Shown piece after piece: positions 31,266-37,273 of a stretch of 37,273 bases of DNA. Position numbers and translations under genes: made by a program. How positions within the stretch are numbered: the stretch's first letter is position 1; each line of letters starts with the position of its first letter. Under the pieces are notes generated by a model. The model saw only the letters and a list, made by a program, of their open reading frames with translations. It was not told the DNA's origin and did no database searches. The stretch comes from Clostridia bacterium (GTDB taxonomy: Bacteria > Bacillota > Clostridia > Oscillospirales > Acutalibacteraceae). The DNA is taken from NCBI GenBank assembly GCA_017428525.1, contig JAFRQQ010000035.1, forward strand, positions 1 through 37,273, given 5' to 3'.

Positions 31266-31402
31266 ATTTCGGCTGCGTCTTACCCCGCATATGCTGCCGC
31301 TTAGCCGGATAAGATCGGGCAATATCATTGCCTCTATCATACCACAGAACGCGAGAGAAATAAAGCATTATTTTGAAAAAAATCAAAAATGCAGCCCGCC
31401 GG
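31266..31402 (-). repeat. 138-bp duplicated promoter/leader element, copy 2
   Basis: Nearly identical to 28327-28464. It keeps the promoter (TTTATT 31364-31359, TATGAT 31341-31336, 17-bp spacer) and the P1/P2/pseudoknot sequence. One base difference falls in the P2 loop. It would direct a transcript toward the SGNH gene about 285 bases downstream. Confidence 0.9.
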
Positions 31403-31412
31403 AACGAGCTGC
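31391..31412 (-). terminator. Terminator of the sigma-factor gene
   Basis: On the - strand GCAGC (31412-31408) pairs with GCTGC (31395-31391), flanked by A and T runs; T-rich sequence follows. In copy 1 the right half of this hairpin is missing. Confidence 0.55.
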
Positions 31413-31471
31413 TTTTTCTGAGACCAGCTTATATATTATGTTTAACAGACAGCCTGAAAATGTGATCAACA

Positions 31472-31509
31472 CAACGAACGGATCAGAGCTCCGACGCTTC
31501 TGCACAGAT
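31472..31509 (-). pseudogene. Remnant of a HAD-phosphatase gene 3' end
   Basis: 38 bases match 33579-33616 with one mismatch. There they encode the last residues of the intact HAD gene (LCRSVGALIRSLL, then stop). The same reading here gives DLCRSVGALIRSLC and a TGA, so the frame to the stop is kept. The rest of the gene is absent. Confidence 0.7.
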
Positions 31510-31535
31510 CCCGGTTTTTCGCAAGCGCATGTGCG

Positions 31536-33188
31536 TCATTTTCGGATGATGATTTTGCTTAAAGCGGATTTTTGTTCTTCCGTCGGCGCTTTGAGCTTGC
31601 CGCTGCGCACAAGCGCGCACAGGCAGTTCGTGACAAACCGCTTGTCGCCGAAGATGCAGAACTGCAGCTCATACGCGCGCAGCTTTTTCAGGTGGTCGGG
31701 GGTTTCGGAAAGCACCGCATCGCAGTACCGCTCGATATAATGTGCGAATTCGGCCTTGTGCTTTTCTTTGATCCTGTCGCCGATCGCGACCAGCCGTTTC
31801 TCCGTTGCTTCATCGTTGAGCACAAGGCATTGCAGCGCGATTTTATGCGGAGAATCCGGTGCGCCGCAAATTCTGACAAAGCCTTCCTGCGCGAGCACAG
31901 CGGCTTCTTCGGGGCTGATCTGACCGCCGTTCAGAATCATTTCAAGCTGCCGCAGATAATCCCGTTCTTTGTAGAGAAACGCGCTGTCGATCCGTTTTCC
32001 CGACCATGCGGAATCAAACTGGAAATAATTGATCCGATCGCTTTCTCTGTAATAAGGGCCGTAAGCGGCGTTGATGCTGTCGATGTTTCTGATTTTCTTT
32101 GATTCGTCGCTTTCCACCGTCGCAAAGCAGATATTATACCCGCCGTCGGCTCTGTGCGTGGCGACCTCGTCAAAGGAAACGCTTGTGTCCGCCTCGCCGC
32201 TGGATGCGGCAATAAACGGGATCAGCGCCCAAAGCATGAAATTGCGGTCGCGCGCCGCCGGGTCGGCAGGAGCGTCGCCGGCAAAGCCGCCGCAAATCCC
32301 CGCGTCATTCAGAAGATCGCACGCGGCAAGCGCATCAAACAGTTTATTTGCAAACACGCCGGCGGTTTTCTCATACATTTCATTCTGCAGCGCAACGATT
32401 TCCTCGCTCGGTTCATCGAGCAGGATGCTGCACAAATACCGCTCGCCCCGCTTTGTCAGAAAGCCGTAATATTCGAGCAGCTCCGCCTCGCTTTCCACAT
32501 ACACCGGTGACACGCCGAGGTCATCGGCAATTTCATTTGCGGTCTTTGCCGATTTCCAGACGGCATAGACAATATTCTGCGGAAGCGACGTCTTGAAATA
32601 GTTCTGATTCGTCCCGTTGTCGCCGATGATGCCGTTCGTGCCGATTTCGGAAAAATGAATGGGGTTGAATTTTAAATCGCTGTGTTCTCTCATGGTTTCC
32701 ATCCCTCTTTTCAGTTCTTTTTTTGCTTCAAACAGGTGCCATTTGACCGTTCCCAACGGAATACCCAGCGCTTCCGCAATCTGATACTGCTTTTTATTTT
32801 CATAATAATAAGCAATGACGATTTTTCTTTGCAGCGCGGAAAGATGCGCGAGTTCCGTGCGGAGCTTCTCCGTTTCCGATTGCTTCGCAAGGTCGGCGGC
32901 AAGATCCATCCCGTCGTCAAGCCGGTCCGCGAGCTCCTGGAGCGGCAGGCCGAGCGATGCTTTCCGACTGTCCCGGTAATAATTCGCCAGACAGTTGTGC
33001 GCAACGGCCCAGACAAATTTCTGCACATCGGCGATATCCTCACGATGCAGCAGGGCGGTATAGACTTTCAGGGCGATTTCCTGGGAAAGATCCTCCGCGT
33101 CCTGATGATTGCGGCATCGTTTCAGCGCAAAGCCGTAAATGGGTTTCAGATATTCTGTTGTGATTCTGTCGGCATCCTGTTTTTTCAT
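31536..33188 (-). CDS. ECF-type sigma factor with long C-terminal extension
   Basis: The 550-residue protein begins as a sigma-70-family ECF factor. Region 2 (about 8-75) includes RCRNHQDAEDLSQEIALKVY and WAVAHNCLANYYRD. Region 4 (about 112-162) includes LSALQRKIVIAYYYENKKQYQ and IAEALGIPLGTVKWHLFEAKKEL. A winged-helix-like stretch (about 203-255: TANEIADDLGVSPVYVESEAEL, then LLEYYGFLTKRGERYLC) follows. About 290 residues are of no recognised family, rich in acidic and aromatic residues. The extension may sense a signal or replace an anti-sigma factor; this is inference. The ATG at 33188 is supported by GAGGGAG just upstream. No anti-sigma gene is adjacent. Confidence 0.85.
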   Translation of the reverse strand: MKKQDADRITTEYLKPIYGFALKRCRNHQDAEDLSQEIALKVYTALLHREDIADVQKFVWAVAHNCLANYYRDSRKASLGLPLQELADRLDDGMDLAADLAKQSETEKLRTELAHLSALQRKIVIAYYYENKKQYQIAEALGIPLGTVKWHLFEAKKELKRGMETMREHSDLKFNPIHFSEIGTNGIIGDNGTNQNYFKTSLPQNIVYAVWKSAKTANEIADDLGVSPVYVESEAELLEYYGFLTKRGERYLCSILLDEPSEEIVALQNEMYEKTAGVFANKLFDALAACDLLNDAGICGGFAGDAPADPAARDRNFMLWALIPFIAASSGEADTSVSFDEVATHRADGGYNICFATVESDESKKIRNIDSINAAYGPYYRESDRINYFQFDSAWSGKRIDSAFLYKERDYLRQLEMILNGGQISPEEAAVLAQEGFVRICGAPDSPHKIALQCLVLNDEATEKRLVAIGDRIKEKHKAEFAHYIERYCDAVLSETPDHLKKLRAYELQFCIFGDKRFVTNCLCALVRSGKLKAPTEEQKSALSKIIIRK

Positions 33189-33220
33189 CTGTACTCCCTC
33201 GAAAGCAGCTTTCACTCATA

Positions 33221-33246
33221 CAGACACGCGAAACCGAAAAAGGTTG
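33221..33246 (-). promoter_or_regulatory. Possible ECF-type autoregulated promoter of the sigma gene
   Basis: On the - strand CAACCTTTTT (33246-33237) and CGTGTCTG (33228-33221) resemble the AAC...CGT layout of ECF sigma promoters. The spacing is somewhat short for the Bacillus sigma-W pattern, so this is tentative. Confidence 0.4.
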
Positions 33247-33264
33247 GCGATTTTTGCAGAATTG

Positions 33265-33534
33265 CTATGATTTTTTTGAAAAATACGCAAGCGTTTCCCT
33301 CGCGATGGCCGCGATCAGCTCCTCTCTGCTTCGAAAACCGGCCGGCAGCCTGAAATAGAGATACCATTTCCCCGGGTAATCCCAGATTTTCTCGCTGTAG
33401 TCGTCCAGCGTCCGGCGGTCGATCACAGCCTCGATCTCGGGGCGGATCGTCTGCACCAGCCGCAGTGCAGCGGCTCTGATTTCGTCCACTTCCTTCTCAA
33501 CGGAGCGGACATACCCTTCCTCATAATCGTCCAT
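33265..33534 (-). CDS. Small acidic protein of unknown function
   Basis: The 89-residue protein has no recognised domain, signal peptide or membrane segment. It is helical-looking and charged (VRSVEKEVDEIRAAALRLVQ). A Tyr/Trp-rich centre (SEKIWDYPGKWYLYFRLPAG) and a C-terminal helix follow. AGGAGG lies 6 bases before ATG 33534, which is strong support for translation. It lies between the HAD phosphatase and the sigma-factor gene on the same strand and shares the region bracketed by the HAD 3'-end repeats. It may work with the sigma factor, but nothing in the sequence proves that. Confidence 0.7.
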   Translation of the reverse strand: MDDYEEGYVRSVEKEVDEIRAAALRLVQTIRPEIEAVIDRRTLDDYSEKIWDYPGKWYLYFRLPAGFRSREELIAAIARETLAYFSKKS

Positions 33535-33572
33535 CGGCAGCCTCCTGTGTGAATCTGAATTGAAACGTGTGT

Positions 33573-34244
33573 TCAAAGCAACGAGCGGATCAGAGCTCCG
33601 ACGCTTCTGCACAGATGCGGGGCCTGCTGCGTCACTTCCGGTTTGCCGGAATCGACCGCCCAGCCGTCGTGCGCCAGAATCATCTCAAGGTCGTTGTAGT
33701 CGTCGCCGACGACGGCGGCGCTGTCCGCAGGCAGCGCGAAGTGCCGCAGGATGAAGGCGACGCCCTGCGCTTTGCCCGTGCCGCGGTTGCCGATGTTGAT
33801 GTGCGGGCCGTTGACAAAGATGCTGACCCTGTCGTCGAAGGCGGGCAGCAGCGCTTCCCTGACCTGCAGCGCCCGCGCCGCGCTCGGAAAGGTGGCATAG
33901 TAGTGACACTGCGGCGAGCCGTCGCTTTTCTGGAAAAAGACGATATCTTCATAGCCCGCCATGGCAGTTTCAAGCGCGGCGAAGGTTGCGGCGGGAATGA
34001 TCGATTCAAACAGCACGCTTTGATCCGCCGAAAGGATCAGCGAGCCGTTGCAGAGGATCAGGTAGTCAAAGGGCAGCCGTTCTTCCCGCGCAGTGTCGTA
34101 AAAATCAGCGCCACGGCCCGTGACGACGCCGAAATACCGTCCGCCTGCCCGCCAGTCATCAATGGCGGCTCTTGTTTCATCGTCAATGACGCCGTCGCGC
34201 CGGAGCGTTCCGTCATAATCGGTGGCAATCAGCAGCTTTTTCAT
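33573..34244 (-). CDS. HAD superfamily IIB (Cof-like) phosphatase
   Basis: The 223-residue protein has the HAD motifs: nucleophile Asp9 and Asp11 in DYDGT (9-13), motif II in VVTGRG (40-45), Lys158 in GTGKAQGV and the acidic pair in GDDYND (180-185). The cap between motifs II and III is of the Cof type. It probably dephosphorylates a sugar phosphate or another small metabolite. The frame stays open far upstream across a terminator and promoter, so the start is placed at ATG 34244 (GAGGAG 9 bases upstream). Its last 38 bases are duplicated at 31472-31509. Confidence 0.88.
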   Translation of the reverse strand: MKKLLIATDYDGTLRRDGVIDDETRAAIDDWRAGGRYFGVVTGRGADFYDTAREERLPFDYLILCNGSLILSADQSVLFESIIPAATFAALETAMAGYEDIVFFQKSDGSPQCHYYATFPSAARALQVREALLPAFDDRVSIFVNGPHINIGNRGTGKAQGVAFILRHFALPADSAAVVGDDYNDLEMILAHDGWAVDSGKPEVTQQAPHLCRSVGALIRSLL

Positions 34245-34316
34245 TTTGCGCATCTCCTCCGTCCAATCCATGCACGCGTTTGTTTCGCAGGCGGCAGGCG
34301 TTTTTGCCGCACCCTC

Positions 34317-34349
34317 AGTATAGCATCCCCGGCGGTGCGGTTGCAACCG
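34317..34349 (-). promoter_or_regulatory. Promoter of the HAD phosphatase gene with palindromic -35
   Basis: On the - strand TTGCAA (34346-34341), an 18-bp spacer and TATACT (34322-34317). The -35 box is the centre of the perfect palindrome CGGTTGCAACCG (34338-34349), a possible operator. The transcript leader also has a GCGGCA/TGCCGC hairpin at 34291-34310. Confidence 0.6.
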
Positions 34350-34434
34350 TTTTCTGCTTTTTTCATCGGAAAGCGCGCCCGCAATGCTTTCGAAAACGCA
34401 GCCGCAGAGCAAACGGCCGGTATGAACCCGCAGC

Positions 34435-34463
34435 AAAAAAGCAGGCCCGCAGACCTGCTTTTT
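34435..34463. terminator. Bidirectional terminator after the HAD-IB gene
   Basis: Six A, GCAGG (34441-34445), CCTGC (34454-34458) and five T. It is nearly identical to 28507-28537. Confidence 0.8.
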
Positions 34464-34504
34464 CATGGAACCGTATGCCGAAAATGAACACAAAACGCGC
34501 TTGT

Positions 34505-35143
34505 TTACTCTTCCTCTTTCAGGTGAATGTCCCATCCGGTGTCAATCTTCTTTTTCACCTTGTCCTTCGTTTCCTTGTCCAAATCAGGCCAATCAACGAC
34601 GGTGCTTGCGTTTTTGGTTACAAGATGGGCTTTTTCGGCGCACAGCGCAAGCGGCGTATCGGCAAGAGAGTCGGAGTAGAAATTCTCGATCAGCGGAAAC
34701 CCGTGGTCAAAGATATATTTGGCCTTTTCCTTTGCATACATGAGGTTGTTCAAATACACCCCGTATTCACGGTCATATTCCGTTGCGATGCAGTGCACGC
34801 CAAGCCGTTTTGCAATCGGCTCAACGATGCATGCCGGCGATGCACTGATAATCAGATCGTCCGGCCTTTTTTGCGCCAGATACCACGAAGCGATCCTTTT
34901 CTCGTTTTTATCCCAATAACGTGTGATCTGCACGTCGAAATCATCGATCAATGTCAGATATCCAAAAAACTTGCGTTGTTTCAGATATTCCGGCATTTTC
35001 CCCATCTTGTTCAAAGCCAGGATGCCGATCGCCTTCGGAAAGAACTTGAGCCAGAGCTTTGGATGACGGTTCATGCACCAGATGCAAAAACCGATGGAGC
35101 AATCCGAAGGAAAAATCGTTCCGTCAAAATCATATACGTTCAT
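34505..35143 (-). CDS. HAD-IB family phosphatase (phosphoserine-phosphatase-like)
   Basis: The 212-residue protein has nucleophile Asp5 and Asp7 in DFDGT (5-9), motif II Ser100 in IISASP, Lys140 or Lys138 in the AKEKAKYI stretch and motif III YSDSLADTPL (156-165). A helical cap with LWLKFFPKAIGILALNK follows motif I. This subclass includes phosphoserine phosphatases and phosphatidylglycerophosphate or lysophospholipid phosphatases; the hydrophobic cap would fit a lipid-linked substrate, but this is inference. AAGGGAG lies 9 bases before the ATG. Confidence 0.87.
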   Translation of the reverse strand: MNVYDFDGTIFPSDCSIGFCIWCMNRHPKLWLKFFPKAIGILALNKMGKMPEYLKQRKFFGYLTLIDDFDVQITRYWDKNEKRIASWYLAQKRPDDLIISASPACIVEPIAKRLGVHCIATEYDREYGVYLNNLMYAKEKAKYIFDHGFPLIENFYSDSLADTPLALCAEKAHLVTKNASTVVDWPDLDKETKDKVKKKIDTGWDIHLKEEE

Positions 35144-35181
35144 TTTGTCCCGCTCCCTTCTGTGTTATGGAATCTAATCCT

Positions 35182-35209
35182 ATTATACACAAAAGCATTC
35201 TTTTTTCAA
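35182..35209 (-). promoter_or_regulatory. Promoter of the HAD-IB gene
   Basis: On the - strand TTGAAA (35209-35204), a 16-bp spacer and a perfect TATAAT (35187-35182). Confidence 0.8.
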
Positions 35210-35300
35210 CCCCCCAACATACAGGAACGAAAGATTGAAACAGCGGGCGCTGCCGCATGATGCACAGAGCCGCGGCAAAACTGCAAAAGAAACGTCGAAG

Positions 35301-35320
35301 AAAGGGGCGGCAGCCCCTTT
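35301..35320 (-). terminator. Terminator of the XRE-TPR gene
   Basis: AAAGGGGC (35301-35308) and GCCCCTTT (35313-35320) form an 8-bp stem with a 4-base loop, 46 bases after the stop of the XRE-TPR gene. Confidence 0.65.
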
Positions 35321-35366
35321 CCTGTCTCTTCTGTCCGGATGCGAAAAACCGGATTGAAGAATGCCG

Positions 35367-36296
35367 TTATTCAGCCTGCACCTGTTCCGAAGCCTCTTTC
35401 GCCAGACGCTTCATCATATCGGCTTCCACATCATAGCCGCGGGCGTTGTAAATTGCCGCCATCTTCAGGTAACATGCGCTCGCCTTCTCGTTTTCGCCCG
35501 TTTCCTTATAGAGCTGCGCAAGGCAGTCAAGGTCGTCGCAGAAATAGGTGCCGATTTCACCGGCGGTTTCATAGCAGCTGATCGCTTCGTCAAATCTGCC
35601 GAGTTTTTTGCAGATATCCCCGCCGTGGATAAACAGATGCCAGTTGTCGCGGAACCGATCCTTTGCGGAGAGAAAGATTTCATACGCCTCTTCCGGTCTC
35701 TCGGCATAGATCAGCGCAATCAGAAGATTATCGGTCTGAATGGAATCATCCGGCGCATTTTTGACCTTCTCTTTGCATTCCGCAACGATCTCATCCCCGC
35801 GCTTTAAGAGGAAATACATCCAGATCCTCTGCATGCAGGCAATGGCATACTCATTCGGATCCTCCTGCGGCGGATCATCGACGGCTTTCTGATACCATTC
35901 GAGTGCAACGTCCCTGCAGAAATTCATCATACTCATATGAATCCAGCCATACTGCCATTTATCCGCAATTGTCATTTTGTTATCTTTTATCAGTTTCAAG
36001 AACTCCTCGCGGCAGCGCATGAAATCCACCGGATCATGGGAATTTTCATACACCGAGCAGAGTCTTTGCGCATAATTCTCATAGCCGAACGAGGTTTTCT
36101 TGTAGAAATCATCCACCGTCACGCCGTAGAGCCTTGCGAGTTCGGGCAGGATCAGCACATCCGGCAGCGTCGTTCCGCATTCCCAGCGCGACACGGTCTG
36201 CGCATTGACGCCGAGCTGTTCGGCGACCCGTTCCTGCGTCATATGCTTGGCAAGCCGGTATTTTTTCAGATTATCAAAAAACACATGATCCGTCAC
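35367..36296 (-). CDS. XRE family regulator with TPR-like repeats
   Basis: The 309-residue protein has an N-terminal XRE HTH (about 8-65: LKKYRLAKHMTQERVAEQLG, then VNAQTVSRWECGTTLPD). About 230 residues of helical-repeat sequence follow. TPR-type segments are visible as GDICKKLGRFDEAISCYETA (around 230) and LYKETGENEKASACYLKMA (around 265). Such regulators often bind peptides or partner proteins through the TPRs. Its promoter has palindromes in the spacer and at the start site, so autoregulation is plausible. The next gene upstream is a truncated paralogue. Confidence 0.87.
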   Translation of the reverse strand: MTDHVFFDNLKKYRLAKHMTQERVAEQLGVNAQTVSRWECGTTLPDVLILPELARLYGVTVDDFYKKTSFGYENYAQRLCSVYENSHDPVDFMRCREEFLKLIKDNKMTIADKWQYGWIHMSMMNFCRDVALEWYQKAVDDPPQEDPNEYAIACMQRIWMYFLLKRGDEIVAECKEKVKNAPDDSIQTDNLLIALIYAERPEEAYEIFLSAKDRFRDNWHLFIHGGDICKKLGRFDEAISCYETAGEIGTYFCDDLDCLAQLYKETGENEKASACYLKMAAIYNARGYDVEADMMKRLAKEASEQVQAE

Positions 36297-36319
36297 AGAA
36301 TCACCCTTTCAATCATTTT

Positions 36320-36365
36320 CAGAAGCTTCTGAGGTCATTATATCGCCGTTCGACGGCAATGTAAA
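36320..36365 (-). promoter_or_regulatory. Promoter of the XRE-TPR gene with two palindromic candidate operators
   Basis: On the - strand TTTACA (36365-36360), a 17-bp spacer and a perfect TATAAT (36342-36337). The spacer contains GCCGT-TCG-ACGGC (36345-36357), and the start-site region is the perfect 12-bp palindrome CAGAAGCTTCTG (36320-36331). Confidence 0.75.
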
Positions 36366-36434
36366 CATCTTAATCTGTGACTATACTCTTGAATTCTGTG
36401 TAGCAATCAACCGGCAAGCATTCAAAGGTTGGTT

Positions 36435-37148
36435 TTAATTCACTGTTGCAGACAGGCGGGCGATTTGTTCATCAAAGCTGCCGTAGCCGCTGAACCGGTC
36501 GTTGCCCATGGTTTCGATCAGCGCTTTTGCGCGTTTTGCCTCCTCCAGCGCGCCCGCGGCGTCCCCTTCCGCTTCCAGGCAGTCGGCGACCGTTCCCATC
36601 ATGACCAGCGTATCTTCAAACGCGATCCATTTCTGCTTCTCGGCTGCTTCCTGTTGCTTGCTGCCTTGCAGCAGCTGCGCCGCGACGGACAGCTTGGAAA
36701 AATAGATTTCCGGGATCTGCTCAATGGCGGCTTCCGCACTCTCCATGTCGCCCTTTTCCGCGTAGGCTGCGGCCATGCAGCGCAGCGCGTCAAGCTTCAC
36801 ATCCTCGTGCGCCGTAAGATCGACCAGTTTGCCGGCCGTTCGGATGACTTCATCCGGATCGTTTTGATAATCCATGACGTAAAGCAGATTGTTGAGCAGA
36901 ATATCGTTGTCCGGGTAGGCTTTCAGCCCTGCTTCCAGGATCTCACGGCTTTTGCGCGGGTCGGCGCGTCTGTATGCATACGCCTGATCGACGATCGCCT
37001 CGATCCGTTCCTGCGTTTGCCGCAGATTGAAGTCAAACAGTTCGTCCATGGTAACACCGAAATAGCTTGCCAAGGCCGGCGCGAGCGTAATATCCGGAAG
37101 CGCGATGCCGTTTTCCCTCAGTTTAAGATACTGCTTCGATGTTGCCAA
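36435..37148 (-). pseudogene. XRE-TPR regulator lacking its DNA-binding N-terminus
   Basis: The frame is open from a TTG at 37148 to 36435. From Glu (codon at 37115) onward it reads ENGIALPDITLAPALASYFG followed by VTMDELF, which aligns with ECGTTLPDVLILPELARLYG of the intact neighbour. These are the end of an XRE HTH. The preceding HTH helices are missing, and the sequence before 37115 is instead the out-of-frame end of a recombinase gene. The remaining ~190 residues are TPR-like. It is most simply a gene cut by a mobile element; an internal ATG (MDELFDF) could still give a TPR-only protein. Confidence 0.75.
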
Positions 37149-37273
37149 CGAATCGGTAGAAGATTTCTATGGTTTGGTCTCTGTTTCCATTCTCGTCTTT
37201 CGTCGATTCGTGGATGACGATCTTTTCGATCAGCGTATTCAACAGTTCGGCCGTCAATTCTTTCGGATCAGCA
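37123..37273 (-). CDS. C-terminal fragment of a serine site-specific recombinase (partial, runs off the right edge)
   Basis: Reading from 37272 down to the stop at 37125-37123 gives 49 residues: ELTAELLNTLIEKIVIHEST, then IEIFYRFVGNIEAVS. This matches the C-terminal end of large serine recombinases of clostridial transposons and integrative elements (DUF4368-type tail, with an L-I-E/D-K-I-V-V-H-E block and an I-E-I-Y-Y-x-F-I-G ending). The catalytic part lies beyond the window. The end of the frame sits 8 bases from the point where homology of the XRE-TPR gene starts, so it marks one end of an inserted element. Confidence 0.8.
   Translation of the reverse strand, partial: ADPKELTAELLNTLIEKIVIHESTKDENGNRDQTIEIFYRFVGNIEAVS

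Larger units (their letters stand above)
31045..31535. other. Intergenic region between the SGNH gene and the sigma-factor gene
   Basis: No gene is supported; a small - strand frame inside it runs through the duplicated leader and is rejected. It contains the SGNH promoter, copy 2 of the 138-bp element, the terminator of the sigma gene and a 38-bp remnant of a HAD-phosphatase 3' end (31472-31509). Confidence 0.7.

Noticed and set aside
31062..31340. 92-codon frame on the - strand, beginning inside the duplicated leader
   Set aside because: It runs through the promoter/leader element and the SGNH promoter, has no ribosome site or recognisable motif, and its first codons lie in structured leader sequence.
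34245..34535. 97-codon N-terminal extension of the HAD phosphatase
   Set aside because: The extension crosses a terminator and a promoter and overlaps the end of the HAD-IB gene. The protein family starts at MKKLLIATDYDGT.

Overview
The window reads as chromosomal DNA from an anaerobic, endospore-forming Firmicute of the Clostridia/Oscillospiraceae (gut) type. Supporting signs are a spoIVA gene with a sigma-E-like promoter, an ECF-type vitamin transporter subunit, a type III pantothenate kinase, a TupABC tungstate transporter, paired short chromate transporters, lipoprotein signal peptides, strong AGGAGG ribosome sites and high GC in the left two thirds. All identifications are by reading motifs; no database search was run.

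Left region (1-9500, mostly + strand). coaX and an ECF transporter S component (probably pantothenate uptake) are followed by metA and a terminator. Next come a membrane protein, a GNAT acetyltransferase and an MBL-fold hydrolase. Two small membrane-protein genes on the - strand overlap the 3' ends of + strand neighbours. A GHL10-type lipoprotein, a DUF2804 protein and a nitroreductase follow, then tRNA-Leu(CAA) with its own promoter and terminator, then an XRE regulator fused to a desulfoferrodoxin-like metal domain.

Middle region (9500-18250). A repeat-rich gap precedes an orphan NlpC/P60-type lysin (-), a GH28 plus secreted GH5 pair, spoIVA, an AlaA-like aminotransferase, a second repeat-rich gap and mutY. 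The gaps at 1-323, 9489-9998 and 16654-17165 carry the same two repeat families: short palindromes headed by GTAG, and arrays of 7-bp units.

Transport block (18270-28257, - strand). oppBCDF-oppA forms one operon. Upstream of it lies tupABC followed tightly by two chromate-transporter half genes and a small lipoprotein, which looks like a single oxyanion-transport operon. Its leader contains a promoter and a potentially pseudoknotted RNA.

Right region (28300-37273, - strand, visibly lower GC) looks accessory. An SGNH/MBOAT surface-acylation pair is bracketed by two 98%-identical 138-bp copies of the tup promoter/leader. An ECF sigma factor with a very long C-terminal extension, plus a small unknown gene, is bracketed by two copies of the 3' end of a HAD-phosphatase gene. 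Then come an HAD-IB phosphatase, an XRE-TPR regulator and a second XRE-TPR gene whose DNA-binding half is replaced by the C-terminal end of a serine recombinase at the window edge. This suggests repeated cassette insertion or duplication next to a mobile element.
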